A stretch of DNA of 64,000 nucleotides from Pseudoalteromonas luteoviolacea. Lineage in GTDB: Bacteria > Pseudomonadota > Gammaproteobacteria > Enterobacterales > Alteromonadaceae. The stretch lies in NCBI RefSeq assembly GCF_001750165.1, contig NZ_CP015412.1, positions 310,001 through 374,000 of the forward strand, read 5' to 3'. Below the pieces are notes generated by a model that saw nothing but the letters and a program-made list of their open reading frames with translations, was not told the DNA's origin and searched no databases. Below are positions 37,751-46,990 of this stretch, piece after piece. How positions within the stretch are numbered: the stretch's first letter is position 1; each line of letters begins with the position of its first letter. Position numbers and translations under genes: made by a program.

Positions 37751-38518
37751 CTAGAGCCGAAGCTCTTTGAGCGTAAAACCCACCTCAATGTCTGTTCTTA
37801 AGGCAACCAATGATTTACTTAAAATGAAATTGTCTATGTCAGACTCGATTTTCTTTCTCACAGGTGATGATAATTCCGGATGTGCCAGTGCTTGTTCTAC
37901 CGAATCAAATTGACTTAGTACTTCAATAGCGGTCTTTTTCCCAACCCCCTTCACGCCCGGAATATCGTTGGTCTTATCGCCCATTAATCCCCAAAAATCA
38001 TGGAGTTTACTTTTATCTATAGAGAATTTATTCTCCACATCATCTGCTGATATGGCCTGCTGCTTAAAATAATCGTAAATTTTGATGTGTTCGCTAATGA
38101 GCGGTAAAAACCCCTTATCGGTGGACACTATGGTTGAGGCAACACCATGATTTGAGGCTTTGAACGCAAGTGTCGCAAGAATATCATCTGCCTCATCTTG
38201 CGTTGGGAAATAGGCTTTAACATTGTTATCCGTAAACGCTGAAGCAACATTTTCTAGATTGACCTTAAGCTCGTTAGGCATAGGTTTTCTCGTTGCTTTG
38301 TAGTCTGAGTAAAGGTGATATCGCCAACTTTTATCGCCATCAAAAACGGCAATGGCATGAGTAGCCTGAGTAATTTTCAATAATTTACGAGAAGCATTTT
38401 TAACTCTTTGGGAACAGCTTTTAATAATTTGCTCATCATTTAAACCAGCTTGCTCGCAATCAACGGCATAAATACGACGTATTAGGTTTAGTGCGTCTAT
38501 GAGTAATAAATGAGCCAT
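37751..38518 (-). CDS. xni: Flap endonuclease Xni (ExoIX)
   Basis: A 255-residue homologue of the 5'-nuclease domain of DNA polymerase I. Metal-binding and helical-arch motifs: LLLIDALNLIRRIYAV, VFDGDKSWRYHLYSDYKATRKPMP, QDEADDILATLAFKAS, STDKGFLPLI, and the helix-hairpin-helix LMGDKTNDIPGVKGVGKKTAIEVL. ExoIX enzymes lack one of the aspartates of full flap nucleases and rely on a potassium site; details could not be judged by eye. It is monocistronic. Confidence 0.92.
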   Translation of the reverse strand: MAHLLLIDALNLIRRIYAVDCEQAGLNDEQIIKSCSQRVKNASRKLLKITQATHAIAVFDGDKSWRYHLYSDYKATRKPMPNELKVNLENVASAFTDNNVKAYFPTQDEADDILATLAFKASNHGVASTIVSTDKGFLPLISEHIKIYDYFKQQAISADDVENKFSIDKSKLHDFWGLMGDKTNDIPGVKGVGKKTAIEVLSQFDSVEQALAHPELSSPVRKKIESDIDNFILSKSLVALRTDIEVGFTLKELRL

Positions 38519-38643
38519 ATATAAACAAAATTAACATAAAGAGTTCAGAATAAAGCGGATTATATCAGAGGGGCAATGAGAGTTCATCGCCCCACAATGT
38601 TTTGTTTTCATTAAAAATGTAAATTGTGTCGATTCAATTAACA

Positions 38644-39993
38644 CTAAGCTTGAATTTTATAGCATGGAGTATATTTGCTGCCTGGAAGCTTCATACGTCC
38701 TTGACTGACAAATGCTTGCAATAGTTTATCCATATCTGACATCAGGGATTTATCACCTTCGAGAATATAGGGTCCATTCTGTTTAATGGCTTTGACGCCA
38801 TTGTCTTTAACGTTACCTGCAACAATACCTGAAAACGCGCGTCTTAAATTTGCCGCCAATATTTCTTTTGGTTGATCTAAATGTAGATTTAATGATGCCA
38901 TGTTTTCATGCGTTGGTTCGAATGGCATTTGAAAAGGCTCTTCTATTTTTAATGTCCAGTTAAAGTAGTACGCATCACCTTCTGACTTTCTGTATTCTCT
39001 GACATTTGGCATTTCAGACTTAATGTGTTTTGCCACACGCTCTGGGTCATCAATGATAATTTCAAACTTTTTGAGTGCTTCTTTGCCAAGTGTTTTTTCA
39101 ACAAACATCGCGATTTCGTCAAAGTAATCGGCACTTGAAGCGGGACCTGTTAGTATTACAGGTAGAACTTGCTTGTTATTCTCTGGATGCAGCAAAATAC
39201 CGAGTAAATAGAGTAACTCTTCTGAGGTACCAGCACCGCCAGGGAAAATGATAATCGCATGTGCTGTTCTAACAAAGGCTTCAAGTCGCTTTTCTATGTC
39301 TGGCAATATAACCAGTTCATTAACAATGGGGTTGGGTGGCTCAGCTGCAATTATGCTTGGTTCAGTGAGACCTAAATAACGGTTGCTGGTTATACGTTGC
39401 TTAGCATGGCCTATTGTGGCACCTTTCATTGGGCCTTTCATCGCGCCAGGTCCGCACCCAGTACAGATATTCAACCCTCTCAGACCAAGTTGATAGCCTA
39501 CCTCTTTCGTATATTTGTATTCTTGCTCATTAATTGAGTGCCCTCCCCAGCAGACCACCATATTAGGGTCAGTGTTTACCTCTAAAGCGTCAGCATTTCG
39601 AAGCATATCGAACACCATATGGGTAATTTCTTTAGGATCAACGAGCGTATCTTGATGGCGTTGGCATATGAATAAAATGTCACGAATGACAGAAAAAATA
39701 TGTTCGTGGATACCATTTATGATGGTGCCATCGACAAAAGCAGACTCGGGAGGGTTCGTTAATTCGATCTTTATGCCACGCTCGCGAGCGACTAATTTGA
39801 CATTAAAATCTTCAAACTTTTTATAAATCTCATAACTTGAATCTGTGTGACTGCCTACGTTCAGTACCGCTAAAACGCAGTTTCTAAATAATTGATATCT
39901 CTCGAAAGTTGAAGACTGTTGTAGTAAGTCTACTTCTAATTGTGATAATAAATTAAGAACTCCAGTGGGGTTTAGCTGTACATGCATAGGCAT
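38644..39993 (-). CDS. ppnN: Pyrimidine/purine nucleotide 5'-monophosphate nucleosidase
   Basis: A 449-residue PpnN (YgdH) that splits NMPs into base and ribose-5-phosphate and is stimulated by (p)ppGpp in E. coli. The LOG-like core shows NMVVCWGGHSINEQEY, CTGCGPGAMKGPMKGATIGHA and IIIFPGGAGTSEELLYLLGILL; the N- and C-terminal flanking domains (LNLLSQLEVDLLQQSSTFERYQLFRNC and RAFSGIVAGNVKDNG) match E. coli PpnN closely. It follows the diguanylate cyclase gene by 8 bases, probably one transcription unit. Confidence 0.94.
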   Translation of the reverse strand: MPMHVQLNPTGVLNLLSQLEVDLLQQSSTFERYQLFRNCVLAVLNVGSHTDSSYEIYKKFEDFNVKLVARERGIKIELTNPPESAFVDGTIINGIHEHIFSVIRDILFICQRHQDTLVDPKEITHMVFDMLRNADALEVNTDPNMVVCWGGHSINEQEYKYTKEVGYQLGLRGLNICTGCGPGAMKGPMKGATIGHAKQRITSNRYLGLTEPSIIAAEPPNPIVNELVILPDIEKRLEAFVRTAHAIIIFPGGAGTSEELLYLLGILLHPENNKQVLPVILTGPASSADYFDEIAMFVEKTLGKEALKKFEIIIDDPERVAKHIKSEMPNVREYRKSEGDAYYFNWTLKIEEPFQMPFEPTHENMASLNLHLDQPKEILAANLRRAFSGIVAGNVKDNGVKAIKQNGPYILEGDKSLMSDMDKLLQAFVSQGRMKLPGSKYTPCYKIQA

Positions 39994-40001
39994 TCTCCAT
40001 G

Positions 40002-41534
40002 TTATTCTCTAATGCAAAGTTTATCTCTACCTGAGTTTTTGGCGTCATACAAGGCATTGTCAGCACGGTCAAATGCAGACAATGTTGTATCGCCCTTTTT
40101 AAGTTGTGTCGCGCCCAGCGAAATCGTAATTTGTACTTCTTTGTCTTTAAATTTAAAGGGGATCGATTTAACAGTATTACGTATTTTTTCAAGCGGACTC
40201 TGTGCTGAGCTCAATGGCATCCCTGGCATCAATAAAACAAACTCCTCACCACCATAACGGGCTATAAAATCTGCTTTTCGTATTGATTTTTTCAGTGCGC
40301 GAGCGATGACCTGTAATGTTTTGTCGCCGGCACTATGACCATATTTATCATTAATTGATTTAAAGTGATCGACATCGATTACGACGAGTGTCACGTCACT
40401 ATTGTGAACTTCAAAAAGGTGAAATTCTTGGTTATATCTGTCATCAAACGCTGCGCGGTTAGGAAGCTTGGTTAGACCATCAAGTAAGCTTTTGAATTTT
40501 TGCTCATTCAAACGTTTTTTGTAATTTGTTACTTTTGTTTCTAGTAGATTGATGCGGTCATTTATTTTGTCGAAGCTTTGCAGTAAAACTTCTTTATCGC
40601 GTCGTTCAATATTCTCTCTTTCGATGAGATCTTTACTTAGCTCTTTTAATTCATTATCAACGAGCTGCTTTAACTCAGTGATCGAAGTGGCTTGCTGAGT
40701 TTGAGTGTTGAGTGTCGAGATTTTTTCTTCAATGCGCTTGTTTAGAGCGGACACTTCTTGGTTAACTGACTTTGATTGGCTAGTTGTCTCTACAATTGAC
40801 TTGTGCAGCTCTTCAAGTGTCTGATTTAAAGAAACTAAAAACCCTTGAGCAGACTGACGCTCTCTGGCAATTGACTTTGCAAAAATTCGAATAATATTGA
40901 CGGCGTTATCAAGTAATGAATCAATTGAGTCATCAGAAGACAAGCTTTGTTTTATTTGTTTTATCTTTTCTGAAACATCTTCTTCAAAGACCAATTCATT
41001 AGTCAGAGATAATAATTCGATGGCTAACTCTGGGTTGTTTTGTGATGAACTGAACTCAGGTGCAGCCTTGGCTTGTAAAGTCTGCATGTAAAATTGCAAC
41101 ACTTTTTCGAGTAAAGGGATAAACTCAGAGATTGCTTTGATATCGCCAAGTTCATGGTCGAGTAGGTGTCGTAATTTACGCCTTGTGTCGTCTGGTAAGC
41201 CTTTTAATTTTTGTAATTGTTTTCCAGCAGACTGAATGTGTGTTGTTAACGCTCGCTCGTTAGCTTCATAAACAGTTTCTTGCTGCTTTAATTGTAAGAT
41301 GGCTGTTTCGATTAGTGGGGTGATCTGTTCTATTTCCATGCCTTTATTCAAAGCACTGCGAAATTTTGCAAGTTGATTATCTAACGCAACATCTTGTCCT
41401 CGACAGCTAAAAGAAAGGCGGGTCGCGAAATCAGATAGCATCGAAACTTGTGTCTTTTTTGCCTCTTCTAAAGCTTTTCTTGCTGAAATAGCTTGAGAGA
41501 GTTTTTTTTCCAATAGTGCAGTTTTATCAGTCAC
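40002..41534 (-). CDS. Diguanylate cyclase with coiled-coil N-terminus
   Basis: A 510-residue cytoplasmic GGDEF protein. The active site is ARYGGEEFVLLMPG (GGEEF, about 428-432), with the product-inhibition I-site RKAD five residues before it, so it should make cyclic-di-GMP and be feedback-inhibited. The first about 330 residues are helical with heptad-like stretches (SALNKRIEEKISTLNTQTQQ, ENIERRDKEVLLQSFDKIND) and no membrane segment, suggesting dimerisation or a partner-binding sensor. It heads a unit with ppnN, so two nucleotide signals meet here. Confidence 0.9.
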   Translation of the reverse strand: MTDKTALLEKKLSQAISARKALEEAKKTQVSMLSDFATRLSFSCRGQDVALDNQLAKFRSALNKGMEIEQITPLIETAILQLKQQETVYEANERALTTHIQSAGKQLQKLKGLPDDTRRKLRHLLDHELGDIKAISEFIPLLEKVLQFYMQTLQAKAAPEFSSSQNNPELAIELLSLTNELVFEEDVSEKIKQIKQSLSSDDSIDSLLDNAVNIIRIFAKSIARERQSAQGFLVSLNQTLEELHKSIVETTSQSKSVNQEVSALNKRIEEKISTLNTQTQQATSITELKQLVDNELKELSKDLIERENIERRDKEVLLQSFDKINDRINLLETKVTNYKKRLNEQKFKSLLDGLTKLPNRAAFDDRYNQEFHLFEVHNSDVTLVVIDVDHFKSINDKYGHSAGDKTLQVIARALKKSIRKADFIARYGGEEFVLLMPGMPLSSAQSPLEKIRNTVKSIPFKFKDKEVQITISLGATQLKKGDTTLSAFDRADNALYDAKNSGRDKLCIRE

Positions 41535-41708
41535 AAAAATCCAACATCTTTTTTTACTATATCAATTGCAAGTTTACATCAAATTACTGAAAAATGTGGG
41601 AGAATTTAATGCTCAACTTGGCTTTTTATCATGTAGCTTTAACGAATTTATTAACTCAAGTATAAGGAATTTTGCTAATTTTAAGAAAACTATTTAATTT
41701 TTTATGAT

Positions 41709-43487
41709 ATGAAAAAAAATCTCTCGCTGGCCTCGTTGGTGCTTTTTAGTACACTTTCTTTTGCGGATGTAGAATACAGACTTGCTATTACAGAGCCTGA
41801 GCATCACCTTGGTAATGTTGAAATTACTTTTCCTAAGTCTGCGCAATCTTATGTTGACGTGATGTTGCCCGATTGGCGGACGGGCCGATACGAAATACTC
41901 GATATGGCCAATGGTATTCGATTTTTTTCTGCTAAGACACCGCAAGGTAAAACCTTAAAATGGGACAAAATTGATAAAAATACTTGGCGAGTGCATTTAG
42001 ATGCGCCAGCACAAGTTTCTGTCTCTTATCAAGTTTATGCTAATGAGTTAGCGCTTAGATCTCGGCATATAGATGACAGCCATGCATTCATAGATGCTTC
42101 AGGTTTTTTTATGTTCAGTGATTCTTTTAGACAAGAGCCTGTTAAAGTCAGCTTGAGTGTACCCAGCGATTGGCGCTCCGTATCAGGAATGGATTTTGCT
42201 GACACAAAACACAGCTTTAAAGCAGCAAATTATGATGTCTTGCTTGATTCCCCAATAGAAACCGGTATCAATGAGTTACACACGTACTCGGTTGATGGCC
42301 GAGATTATGAATTGGTTATTTGGGGGGAGGGTAATTATGATGTTGACCTGATGATCCGAGATTTAAAAAAGCTGGTTAAAACAGGTAGTTTAATCTGGCA
42401 TGATTATCCGTATGAGCGATATGTATTTATGGTACACGCGACGGATGGAGCAAGGGGGGCAACAGAGCATCTAAATTCAACCATAATTCAGAGGCATAGA
42501 GATAGCTTCGCATCTAGAGATGATTATCTTGGTTTTATTTCAACAGCAGCTCACGAGTTTATTCATATTTGGAACGTAAAGCACTATCGACCGGATGGGT
42601 TAGTTCCCTATGATTATGTCGATATTAACTATAGTGACTTGCTGTGGTTAGTCGAAGGGTCAACAAGCTATTTGGAACACTTTTTGTTGTTAAGTGCCGG
42701 CATTATAACTAATCATGAGTTTTACAAGTCTTTGACGAGAACACTAAACCGCCATTTAACCACCCCAGGCCGAGAGGTGCAGTCGGTCGCGGATACGAGC
42801 TTTGACAAATGGATTAACCAAGGTGGTGATCACGGAAAAAACTATAGTACTAACATTTATTTAGAGGGTGCATTAGTGTCAATGGTACTAGATATTGATC
42901 TTATTGATAAAAGTGACGGTAAGGTGAGCTATCGAGATGTTCACCGTGAGTTATATACTCAGCATAAACTACCAAACTCGTTTAATAGTGAAGATGTCAA
43001 ACGGATCCTCAAACAAATAAGCGGTCATAGTTATGTTGCGTGGTGGGATAAGTATGTCGAAAAACCTGCCATCATTGATTTTGACAAGCTATTTGAAAAA
43101 GTAGGTTTAGAACATGTCTATCCGTCTGGCACGATAACAGTTGCCAGTATTGATGGAACTGCTAAGAGTGTTGGCCAAATGTTAGAGTTAACGCACGTTG
43201 CCAGAGGCGGCAGTGCCTGGCTTGCTGGATTGACCGTTGGCGATAAGATAGTGGCAATCGATCACCAGCATGTTAGGAAAGATCTAGCTCATACATTGTC
43301 TTTATTTAGTGCACAACAAACAGTAGAAGTTACCTTTATTCGTCGACATAAACTTATGAAAACTGATATTAAACTATCTGGAAAAGCGAGTAGAGATAAG
43401 TATATCAGAGCTATTGAGCGGCCATCAGTAAGACAAGCTAAACTTTACAAAGCTTGGCTAGGTGTGGCTCACCCAAATGCAAGATAA
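41709..43487 (+). CDS. M61-family metallopeptidase with PDZ domain
   Basis: A 592-residue secreted protease of the glycyl-aminopeptidase family. Signal peptide MKKNLSLASLVLFSTLSFA; N-terminal beta domain; zinc site STAAHEFIHIWNVKHYRPDGL (HEFIH, His282, Glu283, His286) with the third ligand in LLWLVEGSTSYLEHF (Glu316); C-terminal PDZ-like region (about 490-560; ARGGSAWLAGLTVGDKIVAIDHQHV). Likely periplasmic peptide cleavage. A terminator directly follows. Confidence 0.92.
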   Translation: MKKNLSLASLVLFSTLSFADVEYRLAITEPEHHLGNVEITFPKSAQSYVDVMLPDWRTGRYEILDMANGIRFFSAKTPQGKTLKWDKIDKNTWRVHLDAPAQVSVSYQVYANELALRSRHIDDSHAFIDASGFFMFSDSFRQEPVKVSLSVPSDWRSVSGMDFADTKHSFKAANYDVLLDSPIETGINELHTYSVDGRDYELVIWGEGNYDVDLMIRDLKKLVKTGSLIWHDYPYERYVFMVHATDGARGATEHLNSTIIQRHRDSFASRDDYLGFISTAAHEFIHIWNVKHYRPDGLVPYDYVDINYSDLLWLVEGSTSYLEHFLLLSAGIITNHEFYKSLTRTLNRHLTTPGREVQSVADTSFDKWINQGGDHGKNYSTNIYLEGALVSMVLDIDLIDKSDGKVSYRDVHRELYTQHKLPNSFNSEDVKRILKQISGHSYVAWWDKYVEKPAIIDFDKLFEKVGLEHVYPSGTITVASIDGTAKSVGQMLELTHVARGGSAWLAGLTVGDKIVAIDHQHVRKDLAHTLSLFSAQQTVEVTFIRRHKLMKTDIKLSGKASRDKYIRAIERPSVRQAKLYKAWLGVAHPNAR

Positions 43488-43490
43488 CTA

Positions 43491-43513
43491 AAAGGGAGCG
43501 CCATGCTCCCTTT
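43491..43513. terminator. Bidirectional terminator between M61 peptidase and DUF1232 genes
   Basis: AAAGGGAGC and GCTCCCTTT form a perfect 9-bp stem with loop GCCAT. A and T runs at both sides let it serve both convergent genes. Confidence 0.85.
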
Positions 43514-43541
43514 ATCGCATTTTAATGTACATCAAAGGCGA

Positions 43542-44093
43542 TTACATAATACGAGAGAAGAAACGAGAGCCTTTTGAACCTGAACGATTTCTGCGCATAG
43601 AAGAGCGGATTTGTGCTCGAGTGCTTGCTAACCAACTTTCACGGTTTACTTTTGCATGCTCGCCACGTCTAGCTTCTTCAGTTGCTCTGAACCCGCAGAA
43701 TTCACGATATGCTTTTAGGTCTAAAGATAAGTCTTGTAAAACTAATTCAATCATAATGGCATCATCAATGTAGCCAAGCACAGGCACATTGTCTGGGACA
43801 ATATCTTCAGGTTCACCAAAATAAGCCAAAGAAAGCATAATTTCTTTCTTTTCATCTTCTGGCATTTGCCACTCATCATCTTGAACTGCATCAATAAGCG
43901 CTGAAAGCGACATCATTCTTGTTCTAACAAACTCAGGCACATTGGTCCCTTCCATTTGCTCGACAAGTTCGCGCGCTTTAGTGATAATTTCTTCTTCACT
44001 CAAATGGGTACTTCGTTCGATCGCAGATTGCATCATAGAACGAAAGTGTTCTAAATCAATATCAGTGAGTTCAAAATTTACTTGGATGGACAT
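43542..44093 (-). CDS. DUF1232 (YkvA-like) protein
   Basis: 183 residues from the ATG at 44093, which has AGGGAG before it; a longer frame adds six residues. Residues about 90-130 hold the YkvA/DUF1232 core (PDNVPVLGYIDDAIMIELVLQDLS). The N-terminus is acidic and helical and the C-terminus is rich in Arg and Ser. Many DUF1232 proteins are membrane-associated; here the hydrophobic segment is short. Function unknown. Confidence 0.75.
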   Translation of the reverse strand: MSIQVNFELTDIDLEHFRSMMQSAIERSTHLSEEEIITKARELVEQMEGTNVPEFVRTRMMSLSALIDAVQDDEWQMPEDEKKEIMLSLAYFGEPEDIVPDNVPVLGYIDDAIMIELVLQDLSLDLKAYREFCGFRATEEARRGEHAKVNRESWLASTRAQIRSSMRRNRSGSKGSRFFSRIM

Positions 44094-44672
44094 TATTTCT
44101 CCCTTACGCACTTGTTTATTTTTATATCCGTTGGGTAATACACCGCATGTGATTACCCACTATAGTTACGACACTATGCCATTAAATCATCACTAATTTA
44201 AGTTCAAATTAACAATAATTGAAAAAAAGTCAAAAGTTGAGTGTGTAGTGTTCAACCTTATAAATATCTTAGTAAAAGAAGCCATTTTTGGCAGCCCAAT
44301 GTGCTAAATTTTTAATGTTTACTTTTATAAATGTTAAATCATCGCTGATTTTAGGTTTGATGAAAGTACGACTAGACTTGCTGTTTCGTGCGTTGTCGTT
44401 TCAGGATCCATGCTTTGCCAGTTTTCACAAAACTTGAGCGAAGTGTAGATCTCATTCGTCTTTATTTTAGGATGTTTACGTATACTTTTTCTTATTGTGA
44501 GGAAATAGACAAAGTAGCTCATTTTTATCTCAACTTAATCACTGAAAGCATGTTATAGCAATTAGTTAGGATCAGTGGTAAAAGTATACAGTGCATGAAA
44601 ACGAGGCGCTCTCGGTATAAAAATGGCCCAGTCGCTCGATAATTAAGGTTATTAGTTGCCCACGGAGATACA
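44094..44672. other. Intergenic region before the acetyltransferase gene
   Basis: About 580 bases, AT-rich. One 62-codon open frame on the minus strand (44334-44522) has no clear ribosome site and no recognisable domain, so I do not call it a gene. A possible GNAT promoter must lie in the last 100 bases, but no strong -35/-10 pair was recognised. Confidence 0.4.
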
Positions 44673-45161
44673 GTGATTATTCGAGAATTTGATGAAAGTG
44701 ACTTCCATTCGGTTAAAGAAATTTACCAGCAAGGGATTGATACAGGTAATGCAACATTCCAAGAGAAAGCGAAAGATTGGGATGAATGGAATAGTTCATT
44801 GTTAGAACGTTGTCGCCTTGTTGCTATTGAAGGTAGTCAAGTTGTAGGTTGGGCTGGACTCTCTCCAGTATCAGGTCGAGCGGTATATTCTGGGGTTGTT
44901 GAAGTGAGTATTTATATTGCAAGCGAAGCTCAGGGAAAAGGTTTAGGTCAAAAATTATTATCACGGCTGATTCAGGAGGCAGAAGTTCACAATATTTGGA
45001 TGTTACAAGCGGCTATTTTTCCTGAAAACCAAGCCAGTATAGCTCTACATAAGAAAAATGGATTTCGTCAAGTGGGTGTTCGTGAAAAGCTTGGCAAAAT
45101 GCATGAAATTTGGCGTGACGTTGTGCTTATGGAAAGGCGCAGTAAAGCTGTTGGTGTATAG
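44673..45161 (+). CDS. GNAT N-acetyltransferase, phosphinothricin/arsinothricin-resistance type
   Basis: A 162-residue GNAT protein of the Pat/ArsN1-like group. Motifs: GNATFQEKAKDWDEWN (family N-terminal region), VGWAGLSPVSGRAVYSGVVEVSIYI, acetyl-CoA loop SEAQGKGLGQKLLSRLI (Q/R-x-x-G-x-G/A type), IFPENQASIALHKKNGF and C-terminal WRDVVLMERRS. Known members acetylate the alpha-amino group of phosphinothricin, methionine sulfoximine or arsinothricin. It starts with GTG (GGAG upstream) and lies on the same strand as the arsenic cluster, 1.3 kb before it, so self-resistance is a plausible role; general Pat-like enzymes are common, however. Confidence 0.8.
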   Translation: MIIREFDESDFHSVKEIYQQGIDTGNATFQEKAKDWDEWNSSLLERCRLVAIEGSQVVGWAGLSPVSGRAVYSGVVEVSIYIASEAQGKGLGQKLLSRLIQEAEVHNIWMLQAAIFPENQASIALHKKNGFRQVGVREKLGKMHEIWRDVVLMERRSKAVGV

Positions 45162-46460
45162 AGAGGCTAATATATGCACCTTCCTTCGGTCAATTAAGCA
45201 TTATGAACCATTTTAACTGTTTTTAAGCAGCTAATTTGCCGTGAAATTATCAAATATATTTTAATTCGCTATGTCTCTAGGCGTTAAAATCGTTTACGGA
45301 AAATGCATATAGGGGCACCCATAATCTCTTATTGCGATATCATCGCAGCCTAAATCCAATTGTTTAAGGTAACTAGATAGTCACCGTTAACCTTAATTTG
45401 GGCTACTTACGGAAATGGCCCATTCGCACAGTTATTTAAAGGTGCAAACAATTGTATAAATGAAGGCGGACCAATGGGTGTCTAATCAAGGCAAATAGCT
45501 TATTACTTCGAGCATATTTACTTGTGGGATGCGCCCTTGAGAGGGCGAAAACAGGCACTGCGTATTTATTCATGCCTCCCTTGCTAGGTGTATAGCTTAC
45601 TCCATAGTGAGACTATGTTTTTGATAAATGTTTATCATCAATACTGTTTTGCTTTCTAAATAATATTAAGACTTGTTAAGTTCTTCGGCATATATATCGG
45701 TATCGCTAATTCGAAGTTAACGTTTGCGCTGGCCTGCTTGGTCCTCAAAACGAGATTGAAATTATTGTCGACGACACTTGTTTTTCATGTTTAGCGCTGG
45801 TGGGGGAATTGTAGAGTCTAACCTAAATTGGGAAATTCTGTTTTTTAATATAACTATGTGAGTATCTTCGATCTTACTATGAGTGTAAACCCCCATTTGT
45901 AAATAAAGTGTTATTAAACTGGTTTTAGCCCAGAAATTCTACACATTGATTAGTTGCTGTTTTTGGAACTAGCGCTATACCAAATGCTTATTTAATTCAC
46001 ACGATGGGCAATTGTTGTTAGCCACAAAAAATCTCATCATTTATTTTGTTAATTATTTCCCCACTGGTTTGTGAACTGATCTTAACGTTTTTTTATTACA
46101 TACTTATTAAAATCTGGTTTTTTGTGAGTTCATGGATTTTACCCCGTTTATTTGTAATTTAATTTATTTTTAGCGTTATGTTCTTTGGTTTTTTCACTAT
46201 TTCGAATATTTTTCATTAAATAAATATTTTGTTTTGTTAAATTTCAACCCGCAAATGCCGCTTATTTCGTAGCTTTCATGGTAACGTGAATTTTTTTCAA
46301 GTTAACATATGTTGATTTTTTGTTTTGGTTGTTGGAACATTTTTCACCAAGTTAGTACCTTAAAGAAATATTTTATTCATTGTTTTATATGCACTAATTT
46401 GGTGCATTGTGCTTTGTTTTGTTTTTGTTAACTAACAATAAAGAGAAAGGAATTTTGAAC
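45162..46460. other. 1.3 kb AT-rich region without a supported gene, upstream of the arsenic cluster
   Basis: No open frame of 60 codons or more with gene-like features. It contains a CGCCCT/AGGGCG hairpin (45532-45547), an imperfect inverted repeat TTAAGGTAAC / GTTAACCTTAA (45364-45396), a 34-codon start-less frame (45381-45485), and an operator-like inverted repeat near the right end. The right 500 bases are very T-rich. It may be a promoter region plus decayed DNA left by insertion of the cluster. Confidence 0.5.
46389..46407. promoter_or_regulatory. Inverted repeat upstream of arsC, candidate operator
   Basis: ATGCAC, 7-base spacer, GTGCAT: perfect 6-bp arms, 53 bases before the arsC ATG. 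The position suits an operator over the promoter of the arsenic operon. The sequence differs from the E. coli ArsR box as I remember it, so binding by the ArsR encoded at 60 kb is only a hypothesis. Confidence 0.4.
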
Positions 46461-46955
46461 ATGTCAACTAGGAACATAGTTTTTCTTTGTACCGCTAATA
46501 GCGCCAGAAGTATAATGGCTGAATCAATATTTAATTATCTGAATCCAAATGAATTCTCCGTCTATAGCGCGGGTAGCAAATCATCTGGAATGGTTAACAA
46601 GTATGCACTTGGGTTTTTAGACTCAAAGAGAATTCCTACCGAAGGCCTTACTTCTAAATCTTTAGAGCAATTACCTTTTGAACTAAAAGAGGATGATTTG
46701 GTTGTTGCAGTGTGTGGTGGCGCAATTGATGACGTCTGTCCTTTACCTAATTTTAAAGCACAGGTACTGAGATTGATTCTCCCGGATCCTGCTGTTCCCA
46801 ATAGCTCTGAACAAGAATCAACTAAGTTTTTTGCTGAGGTAGGTAACTATCTTTATGAGTCGCTTCCTAAGTTGCTGGAAATGCTTAGAGATAATGAGCC
46901 GCTTAGCCAAATAAATGACTATTTTGCACAAGCAGAAAAGCCAACGCTTGCTTAA
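46461..46955 (+). CDS. arsC: Arsenate reductase, low-molecular-weight phosphatase fold
   Basis: A 164-residue enzyme reducing arsenate to arsenite. The P-loop FLCTANSARSIMAE carries the nucleophile Cys10 in C-x5-R, and a redox pair Cys85/Cys93 lies in VAVCGGAIDDVCPLP, in the place of the Cys82/Cys89 pair of thioredoxin-dependent ArsC, with one extra residue between them. LPDPAVP supplies the catalytic Asp. The ATG at 46461 follows an AAAGGA-type site; the open frame extends 18 codons upstream without merit. A tyrosine phosphatase is an alternative by fold, but the Cys triad and neighbours favour arsenate. Confidence 0.85.
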   Translation: MSTRNIVFLCTANSARSIMAESIFNYLNPNEFSVYSAGSKSSGMVNKYALGFLDSKRIPTEGLTSKSLEQLPFELKEDDLVVAVCGGAIDDVCPLPNFKAQVLRLILPDPAVPNSSEQESTKFFAEVGNYLYESLPKLLEMLRDNEPLSQINDYFAQAEKPTLA

Positions 46956-46990
46956 CTCTTAGCGTTTGATTGTTGCACAAAGGAATAATA

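Noticed and set aside
44334..44522. 62-codon frame on the minus strand
   Set aside because: No ribosome site, no recognisable motif, and composition similar to surrounding non-coding DNA.
45364..45396. Integron attC-like or other recombination site
   Set aside because: The arms TTAAGGTAAC / GTTAACCTTAA do not fit the attC core consensus, and no integrase gene is in the window.
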